This document shows positions 60,329-64,000 of a DNA stretch of 64,000 nucleotides, piece by piece. The notes below the pieces were generated by a model that saw only the letters and a list, made by a program, of their open reading frames with translations, had not been told where the DNA came from and did no database searches. The translations under genes were made by a program, and so were the position numbers. Source of the stretch: DATBVX01 sp963696675 (lineage in GTDB: Bacteria > Pseudomonadota > Gammaproteobacteria > Steroidobacterales > Steroidobacteraceae); contig CAVOLM010000048.1 in the NCBI GenBank assembly GCA_963696675.1, positions 31,322-95,321 on the forward strand, read 5' to 3'. How positions within the stretch are numbered: the first letter of the stretch is position 1; every line of letters starts with the position of its first letter.

Positions 60329-62262
60329 GCCGCCATCCGCTCCTCGAGCTCGGTGGCGACATCGGTCGGCTGACGCCCATCCAGGTAGATGCGTGCCCAG
60401 ATTTCCAGGTTGAGCAGTGCCAGCAGGTGATCGGTGTAGTCGGCGCGATTGCCCTTGTGGTCCTCGATCATGCGGTCGATCACCGGCCACGAGAACAGGC
60501 CGCGCTCGCTCACGCTGCGATTGGACAACACGGCCGTGAGCAGGCCGCTCAACTCATGCTTGAGCCACGCGCCCACGGGCGCACCGAAGCCGCGCTTCTT
60601 GCGATGCAGGATATCGGCCGGCAGGAGATCCGCGACGGCCTGCTTGAACCCGTACTTCAATTCCCGACCCCGCACCTTGAGATCCGAGGGCATCGCCATC
60701 GCGAGCTCCACGAGTCCCGTGTCGAGCAACGGTACGCGGCATTCGAGCGAGGTCGCCATCGTCATCTTGTCGGTCAGCAGCAGCAGGTCATCGGGCAACT
60801 GCGTGGCGAAGTCCAACCGCAGCGCGCGCAACAGGTTGTCACCCTCGCCCACCGCAGCCAACGCGATATCGAATGCAGACCTGTGACCGGCGCGGGACAG
60901 GCCGGGCGCGATCTCGTGCCGCAGTTCCGGCGCGAACACCTGCACGTAGCTGCGATAGCGTGCGCCAAACTCGAGCTCACCGCTCAGCAGAAAGCTGCGC
61001 GCCAGGCGTGAGACGTTCATGAGGCGAGAATGCCGGTCGGCGGGCAGGCGACGCGCGAGCGGTTGCAACACACTGTGCCTGAGCCACGCGGGCAAGCGCC
61101 GGTACTTCTGCAGATAGTGCTCACCCAGGTAGCGCGTGTAACCACCGAATAGTTCATCCCCGCCCACGCCGGAGAGAATCACCGTGACCTCACGCCGCGC
61201 GAACTCCGCGACCAGGAAGGTCGTCAGGAATGCGGCATCGCAGATCGGCTCGTCCATGTGCCAGATGAGGCGCGGCAACAGAGCGCACATGTCAGGCTGC
61301 ACTATGATTTCGTGATGCTCGGTGCCGAGCAGTTCCGCTACCCGGCGCGCATGCGGCAACTCGTTGTAGAGCGCCGCCCCGCTCGCGGCCTCGAAGCCGA
61401 TCGCGTAGGTCCTGACCGGATACGGACTGTGCCGCGCCATCAGCGCCACGACCGTGCTCGAATCGAGTCCCCCGCTGAGGAACGCGCCGATGGGCACGTC
61501 GCTGATCATCTGGGCCGCGACCGCCCGCTCGAGTTCCTGCCGCAGGCGCGCGAGCCATTCTCCGCGCTGCATGGACAATCGCGGGCGCTCATCCAGCGAC
61601 CAGTAGCGTCGCGCCTGCACATGCCCGGCTTCACAGATCATCAGGGTTGCCGGCTCGAGCTTGGTAATGCCGCGGAAAATCGACAGCGGCGTCGGCACAT
61701 AACCCAGCACCAGGTACTCGGACACCGCGGCGGGATCGAGCTCGGCGGTGACGCCGGGAAGCTGCAGCAGCGCCTTCGCCTCGGAGGCGAAGGCGCACAG
61801 CTCTGGAGTCACGCGCAGATACAGCGGCTTGATGCCCAGCGGATCGCGCCCCACGAGCAGCCGCCGCCGCGCGCGATCCCACAGCGCGAACGCAAACATC
61901 CCGTCCAGGTGCTTGACGAAATCGTCGCCGTGTTCCTCGTACAGATGCACGATGACTTCAGTGTCGCTCGAAGTGCGAAAGCGATGACCGCGCTTCTCGA
62001 GGTCGGCGCGCAGTTGCCGGAAGTTGTAGATCTCACCGTTGCAGATCACCCACAGCGTCTCATCCTCGTTGGCGATGGGTTGATGGCCACCTGCTACGTC
62101 GATGATCGACAGGCGCCGCATGCCCATGAGTAGCGGGCCATCCGCGTAGACGCCGGCATCATCCGGGCCGCGGTGGCGCGTTACCGCGCCCATCCGATCC
62201 AGGAGACTCGCGTCCATCTGGAGGTGGCCACGCAGTCCGAGAATTCCGTAGATGCCGCACAT
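60325..62262 (-). CDS. asnB: Asparagine synthase (glutamine-hydrolysing), AsnB family
   Basis: 645 intact residues. MCGIYGILG with the N-terminal nucleophile, RHRGPDDAGVYADG, CNGEIYNFRQL, PP-loop FLSGGLDSSTVVALM, SGVGGDELFGGY and KMTMATSLECRVP. Uses glutamine to amidate Asp or a carboxylated sugar. It overlaps sugar transferase 1 by four bases and lies 21 bp from the FemAB-like gene. One of three AsnB-like genes in the window. Confidence 0.92.
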   Translation of the reverse strand: MCGIYGILGLRGHLQMDASLLDRMGAVTRHRGPDDAGVYADGPLLMGMRRLSIIDVAGGHQPIANEDETLWVICNGEIYNFRQLRADLEKRGHRFRTSSDTEVIVHLYEEHGDDFVKHLDGMFAFALWDRARRRLLVGRDPLGIKPLYLRVTPELCAFASEAKALLQLPGVTAELDPAAVSEYLVLGYVPTPLSIFRGITKLEPATLMICEAGHVQARRYWSLDERPRLSMQRGEWLARLRQELERAVAAQMISDVPIGAFLSGGLDSSTVVALMARHSPYPVRTYAIGFEAASGAALYNELPHARRVAELLGTEHHEIIVQPDMCALLPRLIWHMDEPICDAAFLTTFLVAEFARREVTVILSGVGGDELFGGYTRYLGEHYLQKYRRLPAWLRHSVLQPLARRLPADRHSRLMNVSRLARSFLLSGELEFGARYRSYVQVFAPELRHEIAPGLSRAGHRSAFDIALAAVGEGDNLLRALRLDFATQLPDDLLLLTDKMTMATSLECRVPLLDTGLVELAMAMPSDLKVRGRELKYGFKQAVADLLPADILHRKKRGFGAPVGAWLKHELSGLLTAVLSNRSVSERGLFSWPVIDRMIEDHKGNRADYTDHLLALLNLEIWARIYLDGRQPTDVATELEERMAA

Positions 62263-62283
62263 GCCGGTGGTCTCGAGCGACGC

Positions 62284-63343
62284 TCAGCCCAGGTACCGCG
62301 CCAGCGGCGGGCCGAGCACCTTGGTCACGCCGAGCGGCAGGCGTTTCCAGGTCGCGATCATCAGGCGATAGCGAGGATTGTTGGGACTGAGATTGGGCAT
62401 CTGCGTCGCGCGAACCAGGAAATACTCGTAGTGCAGCGGCTGTGGCTCGAAACCCCAGTGAACCTTGAACTTGTATGCGCCGCTGTCGCGCTTGCTGCGA
62501 CCGAAGTCAAAGATCCCGACGCCACGCTCCGCGGCGCGGCACATCAGCTGCCAGTACATGAAATCGTTGGCGAAGTGTTCGCGGGCCCGCTCGGTGCCAC
62601 CGCCGTAGTACGGCAGCACCTCATCGCGAAAATAGAAGCTGAGCACGGATGCGAGATCCTCGTTCCCGTGCGCAATCGTCTGCACCTCACACACGATCGC
62701 CAAACACTTCCCGCAGGATCTCGAGATAGCGGCGCGTGAATACTGGCGTGCCGAGGTTGCGCAGGCTGGCCGCGTAAAGCCGATAGTGCCGCTCCACATC
62801 CTGGTCGACGATACAGCGCAGATCGGAGGCGATGCCCTTGCGGATGACGGCGCGCTGCTTGCGGGGCACGGCGTTCAGATTCGCCTGGGGATCGTGGCTG
62901 ATGCGCTTGCGAAACGTCACATAGAGGTCGCGGCAGGGCCAGTCAGGCCGTGTCCGCTCACGGTTGCGCAGCTCCAGGTGATCGACGCCGAGATCGCTCG
63001 CCAGCGCGCACGCAGCATCTTCCAACGCGACGCGTGCTTCATCGGTTGCGGCCAGGACGCCGCCGTACACGCAGAAAGGAGTGGAGATCAGCGCATCGCC
63101 AAACAGGCGGCTGCGAACGCGCGCCAGGGGCAATACGCCCTGAATGCGCCCGTCAGCGCGCGCCAGGAGATAGTGTGCGGCATGACCGAAGGCGCGCTCG
63201 AGAACCGTCTGCCAGCCGAGCAGGTGAAAGAAGCTCCCCTGCGGATGGTCGAGCACAAAACCGTCCCACGCGGCTACGTCGTCCGGGGACGCTCTGGCTA
63301 CCTGCAGCGATGCAGGTTGCAGGTCACGTGTCGCCGCATTCAT
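62284..63343 (-). CDS. FemAB-related protein, exosortase A system-associated
   Basis: About 352 residues; GNAT-fold aminoacyl- or acyltransferase. MNAATRDLQP start; SFFHLLGWQTVLERAFG and GVLPLARVRSRLFG in the first GNAT repeat; VPRKQRAVIRKGI and GTPVFTRRYLEIL; after a frameshift near 62695, ASVLSFYFRDEVLPYYGGG and FDFGRSKRDSGAYKFK, typical of TIGR03019. Its ATG overlaps the deacetylase stop by four bases. Confidence 0.9.
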
Positions 63344-64000
63344 GGGCCGGGTATCAGGCCTGAAAACACACGATCCATGCGTTCCCAGCGGAAGTCGCGC
63401 AGCAGCCTCGTAAGCCGCGGCTCCATGGCGTGCAGATTGAGATAGTGCCTGAACCGGGAACGCAGCCCCGCTTTCGCAACCCGCGGCTGCGCGGCGTCGA
63501 TCTCCCACGGGTGCATGTAGAACACACCGGGCTGTCGATCCACGCTGTTCACCCGTCGCAATGCCCAGCGTGACCACGCGTATGGCATGAGACGGAAATA
63601 GCCGCCGCCACCGCACGGCAGTTTCTGGCCGAGCACTTGCACGGTCGTCACCGGGATTTCCAGAATTCCATTCTGCGATGCGCGGAACGCGAAGCGCGGC
63701 GCCTCCGGCATGCCGTATAGATCATGCCTGATCGGATAGATACTGGAGCTGTAGCTGTGGCCGGTCTCCCGTAGCACATCGAGTGCCCACAGGTTGTCCC
63801 GGCCGATGGAGTAGCTCGGTGCACGGTAACCGCGCACCGGCTGTCCGGACTGATCCTCGAGAATCGCCTTGGTGCGCAGTACGTCCGCGCGCAGCTGATC
63901 AGGCGTCATGCCGATCAATCGGGTGTGATCGTAGCCATGGCTGGCGATTTCATGCCCCGCGTCTGCGATCCGCCGCACCAGCTGCGGGCAGCGTTCAGCG
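63340..64000 (-). CDS. Polysaccharide deacetylase, DUF3473-type, exosortase A system-associated (5' end outside window)
   Basis: The last 220 codons of a NodB-type deacetylase; the frame is open to the window edge. Visible: EIASHGYDHTRL with the zinc histidines, GYRAPSYSIGRDNLWAL, EIPVTTVQVLGQKLPCGGGG and MHPWEIDAAQPR. These features match TIGR03006. The catalytic Asp-containing N-terminus lies beyond 64000. Confidence 0.9.
   Translation of the reverse strand, partial: AERCPQLVRRIADAGHEIASHGYDHTRLIGMTPDQLRADVLRTKAILEDQSGQPVRGYRAPSYSIGRDNLWALDVLRETGHSYSSSIYPIRHDLYGMPEAPRFAFRASQNGILEIPVTTVQVLGQKLPCGGGGYFRLMPYAWSRWALRRVNSVDRQPGVFYMHPWEIDAAQPRVAKAGLRSRFRHYLNLHAMEPRLTRLLRDFRWERMDRVFSGLIPGP

Noticed and set aside
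1..64000. Programmed ribosomal frameshifting as explanation of the broken genes
   Set aside because: No common slippery site or stem-loop is seen, breaks occur in unrelated genes at random positions, and several genes have up to five.
1..64000. Prophage, insertion sequence or plasmid transfer region
   Set aside because: No transposase, integrase, structural phage or mobilisation gene was recognised, and no target-site duplications flank the islands.

Overview
The window is GC-rich proteobacterial DNA, most likely from a gammaproteobacterium. The glrK-qseG-glrR operon and srkA point that way, and the genes around 22-64 kb are the accessory set of an exosortase A (XrtA) exopolysaccharide locus. 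No tRNA, rRNA, CRISPR array, transposase or phage gene was seen. More than half of the genes are interrupted by single-base frameshifts, mostly one extra base, and both frames still read as conserved family sequence. I treat these mainly as sequencing or assembly errors and give the reconstructed gene extents.

Layout. (1) 0-12 kb, housekeeping and signalling: a PAS/GAF/GGDEF/EAL c-di-GMP protein, typA, a small lipoprotein and srkA on the minus strand; then galE and glrK-qseG-glrR on the plus strand. (2) 12-22 kb, polysaccharide precursor and export: a plus-strand Wzx-type flippase meets a minus-strand operon. In transcription order that operon encodes a LmbE-like deacetylase, a UXS-like epimerase, a UDP-glucose dehydrogenase, a sugar-1-phosphate cytidylyltransferase, an RmlC-like epimerase, a SAF-domain reductase, a two-repeat protein of unknown function and a second flippase. 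(3) 22-28.6 kb: exosortase A-associated acyl-CoA ligase and PLP decarboxylase, a GT2 glycosyltransferase, an in-frame chimera of a GT2 start with a decarboxylase end, a GT8-like protein and a methyltransferase. (4) 28.8-38.8 kb, an island of large secreted proteins: a parallel beta-helix protein, a ConA-like sandwich protein and a kelch-like propeller protein on the minus strand. All three carry cysteine-paired Ig-like repeats and an SGGG-type C-terminal anchor. A degraded plus-strand gene joins the ConA-like and propeller modules with Fn3 domains. Two of these genes share a direct repeat of about 1.54 kb. (5) 38.8-45.2 kb, minus-strand operon: secreted TPR protein, acyl carrier protein, exosortase-associated hydrolases 2 and 1, DegT-type aminotransferase, GNAT protein and glycosyltransferase. 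(6) 45.6-47.4 kb: a plus-strand asparagine-synthetase-like protein. (7) 47.4-64 kb: an uninterrupted minus-strand run of 13 genes. In transcription order these are a DUF3473-type deacetylase (cut by the window edge), FemAB-like, AsnB, sugar transferase 1, exosortase A fused to an EpsI domain, sugar transferase 2, amidotransferase, GT4, GDP-mannose dehydrogenase, GT4, O-antigen-ligase-like protein, methyltransferase and a second deacetylase.

How they work together (inference): UDP- and GDP-uronic acids, a CDP-activated sugar and amidated or acylated residues are built in the cytoplasm, assembled by the glycosyltransferases, flipped by the Wzx-like proteins and ligated by the O-ligase-like protein, with exosortase A processing surface proteins. 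The secreted island looks like a set of polysaccharide-binding or -modifying surface proteins tied to this matrix, using a different C-terminal anchor type (GlyGly-CTERM-like). It is the least described part of the window.
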